Shown: positions 8,700-17,861 of the stretch, one piece after another
How the letters are laid out: the number at the start of each line of letters is the position of its first letter
Position numbering within the stretch: position 1 is the first letter of the stretch
Origin: Acidaminobacter hydrogenoformans DSM 2784
GTDB lineage: Bacteria > Bacillota > Clostridia > Peptostreptococcales > Acidaminobacteraceae
Reading direction: 5' to 3'
Length of the DNA stretch: 64,000 bases
Assembly (NCBI RefSeq): GCF_900103005.1
Contig: NZ_FMWL01000005.1
Span: 186,001 to 250,000, forward strand
The notes under the pieces: generated by a model
Told to the model about the DNA's origin: nothing
Database searches by the model: none
The model's input: the letters and a program-made list of their open reading frames with translations, nothing else
Made by a program: the position numbers and the translations under genes

Positions 8700-8722
8700 T
8701 TTGACCACAAATTTGACCACAA
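8700..8722 (+). repeat. Direct repeat TTTGACCACAA x2 beside tRNA-Arg
   Basis: TTTGACCACAA at 8700-8710 and 8712-8722, one base apart, 56 bases past the tRNA-Arg end. Short tandem repeats of this kind next to a tRNA can be arm sites or scars of tyrosine-integrase elements; no integrase is in the window. Confidence 0.4.
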
Positions 8723-8762
8723 CTGGAGAAAAAAATAATATTTTATAAAATACGCCTCGGCG

Positions 8763-8791
8763 TGGAAATGTGGGTAAATACAAGCTATAAT
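8763..8791 (+). promoter_or_regulatory. Candidate promoter for the ArAE-like gene
   Basis: Perfect TATAAT (8786-8791) with a weak TGGAAA 17 bp upstream (8763-8768), just before the GGAGGG of the next gene. Confidence 0.45.
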
Positions 8792-8808
8792 GCATGGAGG
8801 GTTTTATC

Positions 8809-9777
8809 ATGAACAAAGAAAATCTAATTAAGAGCATCAAAATAACCTTAGGGGTGGCAGTAGGTGTTTTAATCGCTAAGTGGCTTCATATGGACTTTTA
8901 TAGTTCTGTTGCCACCATTGTGATTGTGAGTATGCTTTCTGACAAAAAGCAATCCTTAAAGATGGCCGGAATTCGCTTATTGGCGGCCGTCATTTCCTTA
9001 GCGCTTTCGTCGATCATGTTCACGGTGTTTGGATTTACTTTAGCCGTTTTTATTGCTTATATTTTTCTTTTTACATTATTGATGTATAAATTGGATGCTG
9101 TTACTGCTATTGTTTTGAACGTCGTCCTTGTCATGCACATTTATTCGTTGGGTGAGATTTCATATTCGATCTTGCTCAATGAATTCGGATTGATGTTTTT
9201 AGGGATAACCGTTGCTCTTGTTATAAACTTTTTTGTTTTGGACATTGAGGGCGAATTGATTGGTTACCAACATCAAGTTGAGGGGCTGCTCGACCGCATA
9301 TTCAAAAATATGGGGAAATGCCTGGTCAATCAATGTGGCGCAAAAGGGGTGCAGGAAGATCTTGAGGCTCTGGATGCTGTATTGACACAAGCTAAGAATC
9401 GCGCCTATCAATACTTCAACAATTATTATTTTCAGGAGAATAATTATTATGTTGAGTATTTTACAATGAGAAGACAGCAATATTATATTATCAACACAAT
9501 GCAAAATTTCTTAACGCTGAATTTTTTGAAATATCTTGAGGTCGATCTGCTGAAAGGGTTTACGGATAATTTTGTCAATAATACCAGGGCTGTTAACACT
9601 TGTTCATTTCAGTTAGAGCGTCTGAATGAGATCAAGCATCATTTCACTTTTGAGGCTGAACTGCCAGAGAACAACAGGCATCTTCAAAATAGAATCGCGC
9701 TGCATCAGTACTTGTATTCATTGGAAGAACTGGTGTCTATTAAAATGCGATTTATTGAGAAACACGAAAAGGAATGA
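8809..9777 (+). CDS. Aromatic acid exporter-like (ArAE_1/DUF939) membrane protein
   Basis: 322 aa. The ATG at 8794 overlaps the Shine-Dalgarno GGAGGG (8796-8801); ATG 8809, seven bases downstream, is preferred. The N-terminal half has about five to six hydrophobic helices with the family-typical KITLGVAVGVLIAKWLHMDFYSSVATIV opening (aromatic acid exporter family 1); the C-terminal half is a soluble, helical region rich in Asn, Tyr and Gln, with a run of Tyr/Asn near residues 200-215. The function of Gram-positive members is unproven; efflux of weak acids is only a family name. Base composition is more AT-rich than the flanking genes, which hints at separate acquisition. Confidence 0.75.
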   Translation: MNKENLIKSIKITLGVAVGVLIAKWLHMDFYSSVATIVIVSMLSDKKQSLKMAGIRLLAAVISLALSSIMFTVFGFTLAVFIAYIFLFTLLMYKLDAVTAIVLNVVLVMHIYSLGEISYSILLNEFGLMFLGITVALVINFFVLDIEGELIGYQHQVEGLLDRIFKNMGKCLVNQCGAKGVQEDLEALDAVLTQAKNRAYQYFNNYYFQENNYYVEYFTMRRQQYYIINTMQNFLTLNFLKYLEVDLLKGFTDNFVNNTRAVNTCSFQLERLNEIKHHFTFEAELPENNRHLQNRIALHQYLYSLEELVSIKMRFIEKHEKE

Positions 9778-9893
9778 TGGGTTCCAAATGGCTTTTGATG
9801 CACTTTATAATAAGACGCACTCAAAAGTTCGCCAAATACGCTATAATGGTTGCAAGTGTGTTTACTGCTCTTGAAAAAAGGAGGTCTCTTATA

Positions 9894-10493
9894 ATGATTG
9901 AAAACGAAACCATAAAATCCATTTTATCCCGCAGAAGCATTAAAATCTATAAAGAAGACCAGGTGCCCGAGGAAGCGCTGCTGACTATTCTGGAAGCTGC
10001 CAAATTCGCGCCCAGCGGTATGGGGCTGCAGGAGTGGCATTTCACTGCGGTCCAAAGCAAAGACGCGCTGGCGGCTTTAAATGAGGCCGCAAAGCACACG
10101 CTGCTGAGCCTTCCTGATGACGATACGGTTTCAGGCCCTTTAAAGAACCAGGCGAAGCATTTCAAGAACAAACCGGACTTCAATTTCTTTTATGGCGCGC
10201 CAACCCTTGTGATTGTGACGAGCGCCAAAGACCCTGCGGTCTCCTCGCCAGCCTCAGACTGCGCGGCGGCTCTTGAGAATATGTTTATCGCAGCCCAGTC
10301 CCTTGGTGTGTCTTCCTGCTGGATCAACTTGCTCACGCGTATGAGTGAGTTTCCTGAAATCAGAAAACTCTTCACCAAGTGGGGCATTCCAGAGAACGAG
10401 CGCTGCTATGGCTGTGCAGCTCTGGGCTTCAATGGCGGGCCTGAAAAACAGGCGGCCCCAAGGCGTGAAGGGACAGTCATCCTCGTCAAATAA
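9894..10493 (+). CDS. Nitroreductase-family FMN oxidoreductase
   Basis: 199 aa. The frame is open from 9774, but AAGGAGG (9878-9884) places the start at ATG 9894; a TATAAT at 9842-9847 upstream fits a promoter inside the apparent extension. Family hallmarks: SRRSIKIYKEDQVPEEALLTILEAAKFAPSG (FMN-binding Ser/Arg motif), the C-terminal AALGF, and the mid region SPASDCAAALENMFIAAQSLGVSSCWI. Probable NAD(P)H-dependent reduction of nitro or quinone compounds; the natural substrate is unknown. The AEC gene follows 66 bases later, so the two may be co-transcribed. Confidence 0.9.
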   Translation: MIENETIKSILSRRSIKIYKEDQVPEEALLTILEAAKFAPSGMGLQEWHFTAVQSKDALAALNEAAKHTLLSLPDDDTVSGPLKNQAKHFKNKPDFNFFYGAPTLVIVTSAKDPAVSSPASDCAAALENMFIAAQSLGVSSCWINLLTRMSEFPEIRKLFTKWGIPENERCYGCAALGFNGGPEKQAAPRREGTVILVK

Positions 10494-10559
10494 GGCGTCA
10501 GAAAGGGTGTTCCTCACCGTGCAGCAAGGAAAAAAACAGAAAGGAGGAAACCTTCAGCC

Positions 10560-11498
10560 TTGGAAAACTTTATTCTATCTTTGAATGTCGTCATGCCATT
10601 ATTTCTGGCAATGGCAGCCGGTTATCTGATGAAGCAGCTTCGCGCTATTGATGACCATACGTTGTCGGTCATGAACGGCGTTGCCTTCAGAATATTCCTC
10701 CCGGTACTGCTCTTCTATAACATTTACAAAACGGACCTCGCGGCAGTGCTCAATATCCGGCTGATGCTTTATTCTGTGGGAACGTTGGCAGCGGCTTTGG
10801 GAGCGCTTTTTGTCCTGATCCCAATCCTGGAAAAAGACAACCGGAGACGCGGTGTTCTGATTCAGGGGATCTTTCGTGGAAACTTCGTCCTCTTTGGGAT
10901 TCCAGTCGCTCAAGCCCTCGCGCCTGCGGACCAGGTCGGCGTCGCCGCCTTGATCATTGCCATTACCGTCCCGCTGAACAACGCGATTTCAGTGGTTGTT
11001 CTCGAGATTTTCAGGGGCGGCCGTATAGACGTTCCTCGTATTGCGAAAGGTGTCGCAACAAATCCCAATATCATTGGTTCGTTCCTGGGCCTTGTCCTTT
11101 TGGTTTTTGGATTGACGCTGCCTTATCCCATTGAGAAGACGGCGCTCGATTTCTCTCGTGTAGCGACGCCGCTGGCGTTGTTTCTCCTCGGCGGGACCAT
11201 GTCCTTCAGCGCGGTAAAAGGTTTGCTCCGGCCTCTGATCATAGGCGTCGTCGGCAAGCTGGTGGTTTTGCCGATGGTTTTTATACCCATCTCCATCCAC
11301 ATGGGCTTCCGCGGCATTGAGCTCATCACATTGATGGTCCTTTACGGTGCCCCAACGGCGGTGGCATCCTTCACAATGGCGCACCAGATGGATGCAGACG
11401 GTGAGCTCGCCGGGCAAATTATTGTCTTTGGCTCTGCGCTATCTGTCCTGACCATATTTTTTATGATTTTTACTTTGAAGCAGCTTGCTTATATTTGA
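10560..11498 (+). CDS. AEC (auxin efflux carrier) family transporter
   Basis: 312 aa integral membrane protein with about ten hydrophobic helices. It starts at TTG behind AAGGAGG (10541-10547), spacing 12. Family features: an N-terminal NVVMPLFLAMAAGYLMKQL, and two inverted halves each with a conserved Asn/Pro crossover (FRIFLPVLLFYNIYKTDL; NPNIIGSFLGLVL; MVLYGAPTAVASFTMAHQM). Bacterial AEC proteins export or exchange organic acids such as malate; the substrate here is unknown. The 3' end overlaps the convergent NRDE gene by 29 bp. Confidence 0.9.
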   Translation: MENFILSLNVVMPLFLAMAAGYLMKQLRAIDDHTLSVMNGVAFRIFLPVLLFYNIYKTDLAAVLNIRLMLYSVGTLAAALGALFVLIPILEKDNRRRGVLIQGIFRGNFVLFGIPVAQALAPADQVGVAALIIAITVPLNNAISVVVLEIFRGGRIDVPRIAKGVATNPNIIGSFLGLVLLVFGLTLPYPIEKTALDFSRVATPLALFLLGGTMSFSAVKGLLRPLIIGVVGKLVVLPMVFIPISIHMGFRGIELITLMVLYGAPTAVASFTMAHQMDADGELAGQIIVFGSALSVLTIFFMIFTLKQLAYI

Positions 11499-12282
11499 GT
11501 TCAGTGGAACGCCATTTCTTTTGCTCTCGAGTGACGTCTAAAGTGACATCTGAAGTGTCGATCAGAAGACTCTGCTCATACAGCGTCACATTGCCTGCGA
11601 CGTCGATTAGAAAGACCGTATGCGCCCGCGTCCCATAAGTGCCTGCGTCAACAAAGATGGAGGACAGCTTTCTCTCCAGGTCGAGCTCAAGGCCCGTAGA
11701 AGGGAGCGCCTGATCCGGGGCAGTCTGGCTGTCTTTGAGGATGGGCATGAATAGATCAGGGTGCAGATGATCCCTTGAGGCATATAGTAGCTCTGTGAAG
11801 CGCGCTTTACCCCGCTCAAGCTTTGGCCATGGGGTGTCGAGAAAAGCGTTCGATAAGCCGTAAATGCCGGGCTTGAGAGCGGTAACCTGCTGTGTGATGT
11901 TGTCGAAGTGGTAAAGACCATCGGCATCACAAAGCAAAAGGTTGAAGGGATTGAAATTAGACGCGTCTTCCAGGAGAGTGTCGAAAAAAGCCGCAGCGCT
12001 GTTTGGACGGCTCAGGTAGCAGGGGATGAGTATGCCTCTGGATTCGGGCGCGTCCTTGTGAAGTGAAAAGTCCCTGTGGTTGGTGAGAAGGCCAAAGCGG
12101 CCAAGCTGATCTGCGGCAAACCAAGTGCCTTGATCTTTAAGGTCCCTGCCTCCGGCAATGCCTGGCTGGTCGGACCAGTAAGCGGCAGCGGCGGTTGGCC
12201 GGGAGAAGAACTCATCCCGGTTAGCGGCTATGACAAGGGGGTATTTGGGGTGGGCATGATAGGCAATCCAGGCAATACACAT
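11470..12282 (-). CDS. NRDE-family protein (TANGO2-like, DUF833)
   Basis: 270 aa. The start was set at the second Met (MCIAWIAYHAHPKYP), because GAGGAG lies one base from the first ATG but seven from the second, and family members begin MC-x-x. The defining VIAANRDEFFSRPT motif is present, followed by AYW, GGRDLKDQGTWFA, GRFGLLTNHRD and SRGILIPCYL. The N-terminal Cys after Met resembles the nucleophile of N-terminal hydrolases, as does the family's fold, but no activity is established for bacterial members. It is convergent with the AEC gene, and the two coding ends overlap. Confidence 0.88.
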   Translation of the reverse strand: MCIAWIAYHAHPKYPLVIAANRDEFFSRPTAAAAYWSDQPGIAGGRDLKDQGTWFAADQLGRFGLLTNHRDFSLHKDAPESRGILIPCYLSRPNSAAAFFDTLLEDASNFNPFNLLLCDADGLYHFDNITQQVTALKPGIYGLSNAFLDTPWPKLERGKARFTELLYASRDHLHPDLFMPILKDSQTAPDQALPSTGLELDLERKLSSIFVDAGTYGTRAHTVFLIDVAGNVTLYEQSLLIDTSDVTLDVTREQKKWRSTELKYKQAASK

Positions 12283-12376
12283 AGGCATTCTCCTCGTATG
12301 GGTTTCTAAGGGATTCTAATGGTGGACTATTACCCTAAAACTATCCAAAACCTCGAATTACGGAAGGATGATTTTG

Positions 12377-12892
12377 ATGGAAAAAGGCTACATCCACGTT
12401 TACACCGGGAATGGGAAAGGGAAGACAACCGCGGCGTTTGGATTGGCGCTGCGTGCCGCTATGGCTGGAAAGAAAGTCTACATTGGCCAATTTGTCAAAG
12501 GGATGGCTTACAGCGAAACAAAATGCTCAGATTACATAGCGGGCATTGAAATTGAACAGTACGGCACGACGTGTTACATTGACCGAAATCCCGACGAGGA
12601 AGATGTGCAGCGCGCAAGGCGTGGACTTGAAAAATGCAAATCGATCCTGGCAAGCGGGGCGTTTGATGTTGTGGTTCTCGATGAAATATTTATTGCTGTT
12701 TGTTTCAAGCTATTGAAGGATGACGAAGTATTAGAGGCGCTGAAAGGAAAGGCAGAGCCTGTGGAAGTCGTATTGACGGGCCGGTATGCTTCTGAGGCTC
12801 TGATCGAAGCTGCTGATCTCGTCACTGAGATGCGCGAGATTAAGCATTATTATACTCAGGGCGTACTGTCGCGTGAGGGTATTGATTGTTGA
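12377..12892 (+). CDS. Cob(I)yrinic acid a,c-diamide adenosyltransferase (CobA/CobO/BtuR type)
   Basis: 171 aa. GGAAGGA (12362-12368) overlaps an ATG at 12368; ATG 12377, eight bases on, is preferred. Walker A-like GNGKGKTT near the N-terminus, FVKG, RNPDEEDV, VVLDEIF and LTGR mark the CobA/BtuR family, which transfers the adenosyl group of ATP to cob(I)alamin or corrinoid intermediates. No other cobalamin gene is nearby, so it may serve salvage or an adenosylcobalamin-dependent enzyme elsewhere. Monocistronic, ending at a bidirectional terminator. Confidence 0.93.
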   Translation: MEKGYIHVYTGNGKGKTTAAFGLALRAAMAGKKVYIGQFVKGMAYSETKCSDYIAGIEIEQYGTTCYIDRNPDEEDVQRARRGLEKCKSILASGAFDVVVLDEIFIAVCFKLLKDDEVLEALKGKAEPVEVVLTGRYASEALIEAADLVTEMREIKHYYTQGVLSREGIDC

Positions 12893-12939
12893 ACTTTTGA
12901 AATGGCAGTTTTGAAAATGGTTAGGTTACCTCCCTAAAT

Positions 12940-12979
12940 AAAAAGGCAGGCGCCGCTTGAAGCTGGCCCTGCCTTTTTT
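12940..12979. terminator. Bidirectional terminator between cobA-type gene and TRAP permease
   Basis: AAAAGGCAGG (12941-12950) pairs with CCTGCCTTTT (12968-12977) around a 17-base GC-rich loop; U-runs follow on both strands, so it serves both convergent units. Confidence 0.85.
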
Positions 12980-13020
12980 GGTTTCATCTTGGGATCTCTA
13001 AAATGTCATTTGTTACATGC

Positions 13021-15057
13021 CTATGCGGCTTCCATCTTTGCTTTTTTGGACCTTGGACGCTGGAGTACGACGACAACCACGAGGACGGCCAAACCAAAAG
13101 CATCTGTGTAAAGACCTGGTACGAGAAGGCTGAGCGCAGCGGCAAGTAAAAATATACGTTCGTAAATTTTACATTTAACGAGAAGGAAATTTTCGACTGC
13201 GGCGCCCAGACACACAATACCAAGCATGGCCGTCAAGATAACCGGTATAGCGGCATAGAATGGCATGAAAGTGACCTGGTCTCCAACGATTTCCTTAACG
13301 AGAATCAAACGTGGATCAATCGCAAAAATATAAGGTACCAGGAAGGCTGCCGAGGCCAGCTTAACGGCCTGGAAGCCTGTCTTCATGGAGTTGGCTCCGG
13401 CTATACCGGCCCCGGCGTATGCGGCGAGCGCAACTGGTGGGGTGATGTCCGCCACAACACCAAAGTAAAGGATGAAGAGATGCGCAGCCATCAGGTTGAC
13501 TTCAAGCTTGATCAGCGCCGGCACTGCCATTGTCGCCAAGACTATGTATTTTGCAGTCGTTGGCAACCCCATGCCAAGAATGATGGAAGCGATCATAGTG
13601 AAGAACAGTGTAGGAAGCAGCATACCCTGTGCAAGGGTGACAATGAGCTCTGCGATACGAAGACCGAGGCCTGTCAGGGTGACGACACCAACGATCATAC
13701 CGGCGCAAGCACAGGCAGTGGCAACGCCTAAGGCGCCTTTGGCACCGCTTTCAAGCGCAGACATGAACAGGGCAGGTGTAAAGGAATGATCTTTCTTGAT
13801 CAGCGTGACTGCAACGGCCATAAAGACGCTGATACCAATCGCGTAAAAAGCTGAAAGCAGTGGTGTAAAGCCCATGATCAGAAATGCGATAATGACAAAA
13901 AGCGGCACGAGCAGATAACCTTGGTTCAGCATGATTTTCCGCGCGCTCGGCAGTTGATCTTTTGGAAGTCCTTTGAGACCGAGTTTACTCGCTTCGAGGT
14001 GAACCATAGTACCGACTGCGAAGTAGTAAAGAACAGCTGGAATCGCAGCTGCAGCGATAATCTTTATGTATGGGATCCCTGTAAATTCTGCCATGATGAA
14101 GGCTGCTGCGCCCATAACAGGCGGCATGATCTGACCACCGGTCGAAGCAGCGGCTTCAACAGCACCAGCGAAGTAAGGCTTGTAGCCAACGCGTTTCATG
14201 AGCGGGATAGTGAAGGCACCGGTGGTGACTGTATTTGCGACGGAGCTTCCGGAAATTGAACCCATAAATCCGCTCGCAACGACGGCAGTCATAGCCGGAC
14301 CGCTTTTTAAATGGCCGGTAAGTCCGTAAGCCAAGTCGATAAAGAATTTTCCGACGCCGGTTTTGTCGAGAAATGCGCCAAACAATATGAACATGAAGAC
14401 GAAGGTTGCGGAAACCCCGGTAGGTATGCCCAGCAGGCCTTCTGTTGTCAGATACATGTGGCTGATAATGCGCTCAAAGCTGAAGCCTCTGTGCGCCAGA
14501 ACGCCGGGTAAATAAGGGCCGAATTTTGCGTAGGAAAGGAACAGGATGGCTACAATTGGAAGCTCTGGACCAACGACGCGTCTTGTTACCTCAAGGGTCA
14601 ACAGGATGGCCAAGGCGCCTAATATAATGTCAATCTGAGAAACGTCGCCGCCTTTGCGCGCAATCTCTTCAACAAAGACGAACAAGTAGCCAAAGACGAC
14701 AATGGCAATGGCCGCGAGTCCAAAGTCCAGGATAGAGGCTTTGGTTTTGCTGCTTCGTTTGCCGGCAGGATAGAGCATGAAGCCTAAGGTGAATGCTAAA
14801 ATCAAGTGAAGTGAGCGTTGGCGGACAGAAAGTAAAGTGCCAAAGCCTGCAGTATAAAGGTGGAAGAGCGACATGCCAATCGCTATGACCGTCACTGCTT
14901 TTGCAAGCATGCCAGTCAATTTTCTGAGCTTGCTGGCGTCTTTGTCAAATTTATCAAGCAGTACGTTCGCATCCAAGGGTTCGTGGTCTGGATTAAAATC
15001 AGGTTCATTTGTCAAGTTAGGATCTTCATTTGGTTGTTTTTGTTTGTCGTCGTTCAT
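13021..15057 (-). CDS. TRAP transporter fused permease (4TM + 12TM, DctQM type) of a TAXI system
   Basis: 678 aa polytopic membrane protein. After a hydrophilic acidic N-terminus (about 55 residues) come a small DctQ-like four-helix section and a long DctM-like section with repeated glycine-rich helices, for example GASVANTVTTGAFTIPLM, PPVMGAAAFIMAEF, GMGLPTTAKYIVLATMAVPAL and ADITPPVALAAYAGAGIA. This fused layout is the usual partner of TAXI binding proteins. It uses an ion gradient rather than ATP. Its start overlaps the DUF1850 stop (ATGA). The substrate is unknown; TAXI systems have been linked to glutamate/glutamine and 2-oxo acids. Confidence 0.94.
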   Translation of the reverse strand: MNDDKQKQPNEDPNLTNEPDFNPDHEPLDANVLLDKFDKDASKLRKLTGMLAKAVTVIAIGMSLFHLYTAGFGTLLSVRQRSLHLILAFTLGFMLYPAGKRSSKTKASILDFGLAAIAIVVFGYLFVFVEEIARKGGDVSQIDIILGALAILLTLEVTRRVVGPELPIVAILFLSYAKFGPYLPGVLAHRGFSFERIISHMYLTTEGLLGIPTGVSATFVFMFILFGAFLDKTGVGKFFIDLAYGLTGHLKSGPAMTAVVASGFMGSISGSSVANTVTTGAFTIPLMKRVGYKPYFAGAVEAAASTGGQIMPPVMGAAAFIMAEFTGIPYIKIIAAAAIPAVLYYFAVGTMVHLEASKLGLKGLPKDQLPSARKIMLNQGYLLVPLFVIIAFLIMGFTPLLSAFYAIGISVFMAVAVTLIKKDHSFTPALFMSALESGAKGALGVATACACAGMIVGVVTLTGLGLRIAELIVTLAQGMLLPTLFFTMIASIILGMGLPTTAKYIVLATMAVPALIKLEVNLMAAHLFILYFGVVADITPPVALAAYAGAGIAGANSMKTGFQAVKLASAAFLVPYIFAIDPRLILVKEIVGDQVTFMPFYAAIPVILTAMLGIVCLGAAVENFLLVKCKIYERIFLLAAALSLLVPGLYTDAFGLAVLVVVVVLQRPRSKKAKMEAA

Positions 15058-15626
15058 TTTATAACCTCCTTGATGACATAATAAAGCAGAGGCTTGCGTG
15101 CGTAAGTCAGCTCAACCGCTTGACGAGGCTCGGAAAAAGTGGTGAAGGGTATATCCTGATCTCCTATCAAAAGCCTGTGATTTGCTCTGACGGCCCCGGT
15201 TCTATAGACGAGATGCTCCATTTTAAGTTGAATGTTATAGATTCTGAAGCTGTCCTCAGTAATTTCAAAGTCATAAGGTGTCGTTGCCGGCAGCCCGGCC
15301 CCATAGCTTGAAAACAATGTTTCGTCAAGGATCAGATCACCGGACGGGTTAAAGTGATAGGTTTCTGTCACGGGTGATAATTGAACGGAATGTATGTAAA
15401 TGATAGTAAAGGGTTCTTCCGGCTCTATGCGCCACATACCCAGATGTGCGCCGGAGCGGTCATCTCTTGCTAACAGCCAGTGATGAGGCCAAACTAAAAA
15501 GAATAATAAAGATATTAGGATTAAGAACGATACCAGGATGAGAAGCGCTTTTTTCGATGCGCCAATTTGATTTAAAGAGTGAGGTATTGGGGCAGTTTGC
15601 GCCCAATACCTCATTTTGTCAGACAT
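15054..15626 (-). CDS. DUF1850 domain protein of the TRAP-TAXI operon
   Basis: 190 aa. One N-terminal membrane helix (about residues 27-47) is followed by an extracytoplasmic beta-rich domain with the DUF1850 features FTIIYIHSVQLSPVTETYHF and LDETLFSSYGAGLP. The gene lies between the binding protein (two bases before it) and the permease (four-base overlap), a linkage widely seen for TRAP-TAXI systems. Its role is undefined; an accessory subunit docking the lipoprotein to the permease is an inference from linkage and topology. Confidence 0.85.
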   Translation of the reverse strand: MSDKMRYWAQTAPIPHSLNQIGASKKALLILVSFLILISLLFFLVWPHHWLLARDDRSGAHLGMWRIEPEEPFTIIYIHSVQLSPVTETYHFNPSGDLILDETLFSSYGAGLPATTPYDFEITEDSFRIYNIQLKMEHLVYRTGAVRANHRLLIGDQDIPFTTFSEPRQAVELTYARKPLLYYVIKEVIK

Positions 15627-15628
15627 GC

Positions 15629-16645
15629 TTACTTAATGCCCATTTCGTCATAGTATTTTTGTGCGCCTGGGTGCAGCTCAATTGGCATACCTGCGAGTGC
15701 GGTTTCAAGCTTGATGTCATTGCCGCGCTGGTGCGTGTCAATGATGACCTGGCGATATTCAAACATTGATTTTGTAAGATTGTAAGCGAGTGTCTCATCC
15801 ATGTCTTCGCCAACGATCAGCATTGCCATAACTGCTGCAGTTGAAACATCAGTATCAGTACCTTTGTAAGTGCCTGCAGGTACGACGACTTCAGTGTAGA
15901 AAGGATAAGCTGCGATCATTTCTGCGATTTTTGCGGAATCGATAGGTACAACAACGATATCAGCAGTTTGCGAAACTTCGTTGATGGCTGAAGTTGGAAG
16001 GCCTGCAGTGATGAAGGCTGCGTCAATTTGCTTGTTTTTAATCTGGTCAGCAGCTTCGTTGAATGAAAGGAAGTCTGCTTTTCCAAGGTCTTCGTAAGTA
16101 ATGCCATGTGCTTCGAGAACCTGGCGTGCGTTTGCTTCCGCGCCGGAGCCTGGTGCGCCAACGGCGACTTTTTTGCCTTTAAGATCGTCAACGGAAGTGA
16201 TGCCGCTGGATTTTGTCGCGATGATTTGGACGACTTCCGGATAAAGCATTGCCATACCGCGGATATTAGTGGTTGGCTCTTTGTCTGCAAAGATTTCAGT
16301 GCCATTGTAAGCGTAGAAGGTGATGTCGTTTTGAACGAAGGCAACTTCAGCTTCGCCTTTGGAGACGAGACCGACGTTTTCGACGGATGCGCCAGTTGCT
16401 TGTGCGTTCGCGGTGACCCCTGGAACGTTTTCGTTAAAGATTTTTGCGATAGCGCCGCCGAGTGGATAGTACGTGCCAGCGGTGCCGCCTGTTGCGATTG
16501 AGATGTAGACTTTTTCTGCCGGTGCCTCTGGAGCTGGAGTTTCTCCGCCTGCAGCAGGCTCTTCTGCTTTAGGTGCGCAAGCAGTAAGACCGAGTGAAAG
16601 AATCATGACGACGACGAGTAATACAGACCACATTTTTTTTGACAA
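15629..16645 (-). CDS. TAXI-family TRAP substrate-binding lipoprotein
   Basis: 338 aa extracytoplasmic receptor. The start is TTG behind AGGAGGG. The signal peptide has the lipobox LTAC (Cys23), then a Pro/Ala/Glu linker. Family signature: ISIATGGTAGTYYPLGGAIAKIFNE, then QATGASVENVGLVSKGEAEVAFVQNDITFYAY, and GAPGSGAEANARQVLEAHGI, as in NMT1/TAXI proteins. First gene of a three-gene operon driven by the promoter at 16747-16776; the two-component pair just upstream on the same strand probably controls it. Confidence 0.94.
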   Translation of the reverse strand: MSKKMWSVLLVVVMILSLGLTACAPKAEEPAAGGETPAPEAPAEKVYISIATGGTAGTYYPLGGAIAKIFNENVPGVTANAQATGASVENVGLVSKGEAEVAFVQNDITFYAYNGTEIFADKEPTTNIRGMAMLYPEVVQIIATKSSGITSVDDLKGKKVAVGAPGSGAEANARQVLEAHGITYEDLGKADFLSFNEAADQIKNKQIDAAFITAGLPTSAINEVSQTADIVVVPIDSAKIAEMIAAYPFYTEVVVPAGTYKGTDTDVSTAAVMAMLIVGEDMDETLAYNLTKSMFEYRQVIIDTHQRGNDIKLETALAGMPIELHPGAQKYYDEMGIK

Positions 16646-16746
16646 TACAATCCCTCCTAAAATAGTTGACTGATGGTGCGTTCGGTTTCTCTCTTTAATA
16701 CTGATCCCCCTCCTTCAATTGACTAAAAATTCTATCTATACTATAT

Positions 16747-16776
16747 ATTATACCAAAAAATGAACAATATTGACAA
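16747..16776 (-). promoter_or_regulatory. Promoter of the TAXI-TRAP operon
   Basis: On the minus strand TTGTCA (16771-16776), an 18-bp spacer and TATAAT (16747-16752). It lies about 100 bp before the binding-protein gene. The rest of the 330-bp gap (16646-16975) is AT-rich, with no credible ORF; a purine-rich Shine-Dalgarno-like patch near 16709-16717 has no start codon at a good distance. Confidence 0.75.
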
Positions 16777-16975
16777 AAAGATATGCGCAGGCAGATTATA
16801 CAGGGAGGATGTTATTTCTTAAAGGGGTGTTTCATTAGGAAAGAATGGCTCGAAATAAAACAGGATCCTGCGAAACCCTCAGTCATGATAATTTAATCAT
16901 AATTGAATGCCTACAGAATCCTACAACATCATACAAAAATAGATTCAATTAAATCAAAGTTCAGATTATTCCAGG

Positions 16976-17824
16976 TTATTTGACCAGCGTGATCAGTCCG
17001 TCCAAAAAACGCTTGACATCAACCTTTCCTCGCGAAATTCCTTTCCCTCTTGCATAATCCATTTCTTGGCGGATGGATTTAAAATTGAAAAGTGAGGTGG
17101 AATATCTTTCAAATTTATAATTTGAAAAATCTTCCACACCTATATTGGCGATGTTTTCCATGGCGAGCTGTACCAGGCGCCTCAGCCTTTGCTCAATCCC
17201 TTTTAAGCTGATTGAATCGTCTTTGTAGGGCGGATATTGCGCTTTAAGCCATTGGTAGAGCTGTCCCAGGGACATTTCCTCTGTCAGCTGTGGCACGGCG
17301 AATAAAAGCTCATCACTGCCAGGTTCCCCAAGAATGCCAATGTCTTTAAGAATGGTTTGGAGTTTTTCGTTTTTGGGGATGTGGTTGCTTTCCGGTGCTG
17401 CATTAATCTTTGAAACTGAAGGGGCACCAAAAATTCTTACATAATTCTTTAGCTGATGCATCTCTAAGGTCCGCGTCAGAACCGTAACGACTTCTGTGAC
17501 ATTAATAGGCTTGCTGATATAGTGATCGACGCCCGCCTTGTAAGCCTGTCCTATGATTTCTTTGGCTCCCACCTCGGAAAGCATGACGATTTGGCCATTA
17601 TAATCATTTTTAATAAGGGCTTCGGAGACCTCGATCCCGTCCATACCTTCCATCAAGAGATCCAGTACGACAATGTCCGGTTTCTGACGCAAGATATCCT
17701 GGGCTGCAAACCATGGATCGTCACTTTGATAAATCTCCGCGCTTTCGAAATGCGCACTGATGATTTGGGACAGGATTTTCCGCACAGTCCGGTCATCATC
17801 TACAATGTAAAAGCTGCAAGCCAT
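16976..17824 (-). CDS. Response regulator, GlnL/YcbB type
   Basis: 282 aa. An upstream ATG lies before the Shine-Dalgarno; AGGAGG followed ten bases later by ATG sets the start at 17824. Residues 1-120 are a CheY-like receiver with acidic pocket D9-D11, phosphoacceptor D55 (VVLDLLMEGMDG), S83 and K105 (ISKP). The C-terminal half resembles the YcbB domain of Bacillus GlnL (IEQRLRRLVQLAMENIANIG; FNFKSIRQEMDYARG), a helical DNA-binding region. With the kinase upstream it makes a GlnK/GlnL-like system. The GlnKL of Bacillus responds to glutamine; the signal here is unproven. Confidence 0.85.
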   Translation of the reverse strand: MACSFYIVDDDRTVRKILSQIISAHFESAEIYQSDDPWFAAQDILRQKPDIVVLDLLMEGMDGIEVSEALIKNDYNGQIVMLSEVGAKEIIGQAYKAGVDHYISKPINVTEVVTVLTRTLEMHQLKNYVRIFGAPSVSKINAAPESNHIPKNEKLQTILKDIGILGEPGSDELLFAVPQLTEEMSLGQLYQWLKAQYPPYKDDSISLKGIEQRLRRLVQLAMENIANIGVEDFSNYKFERYSTSLFNFKSIRQEMDYARGKGISRGKVDVKRFLDGLITLVK

Positions 17825-17861
17825 GGGCAGTGTACCTCCTGTTTGCATTGGCGTGATAGCG

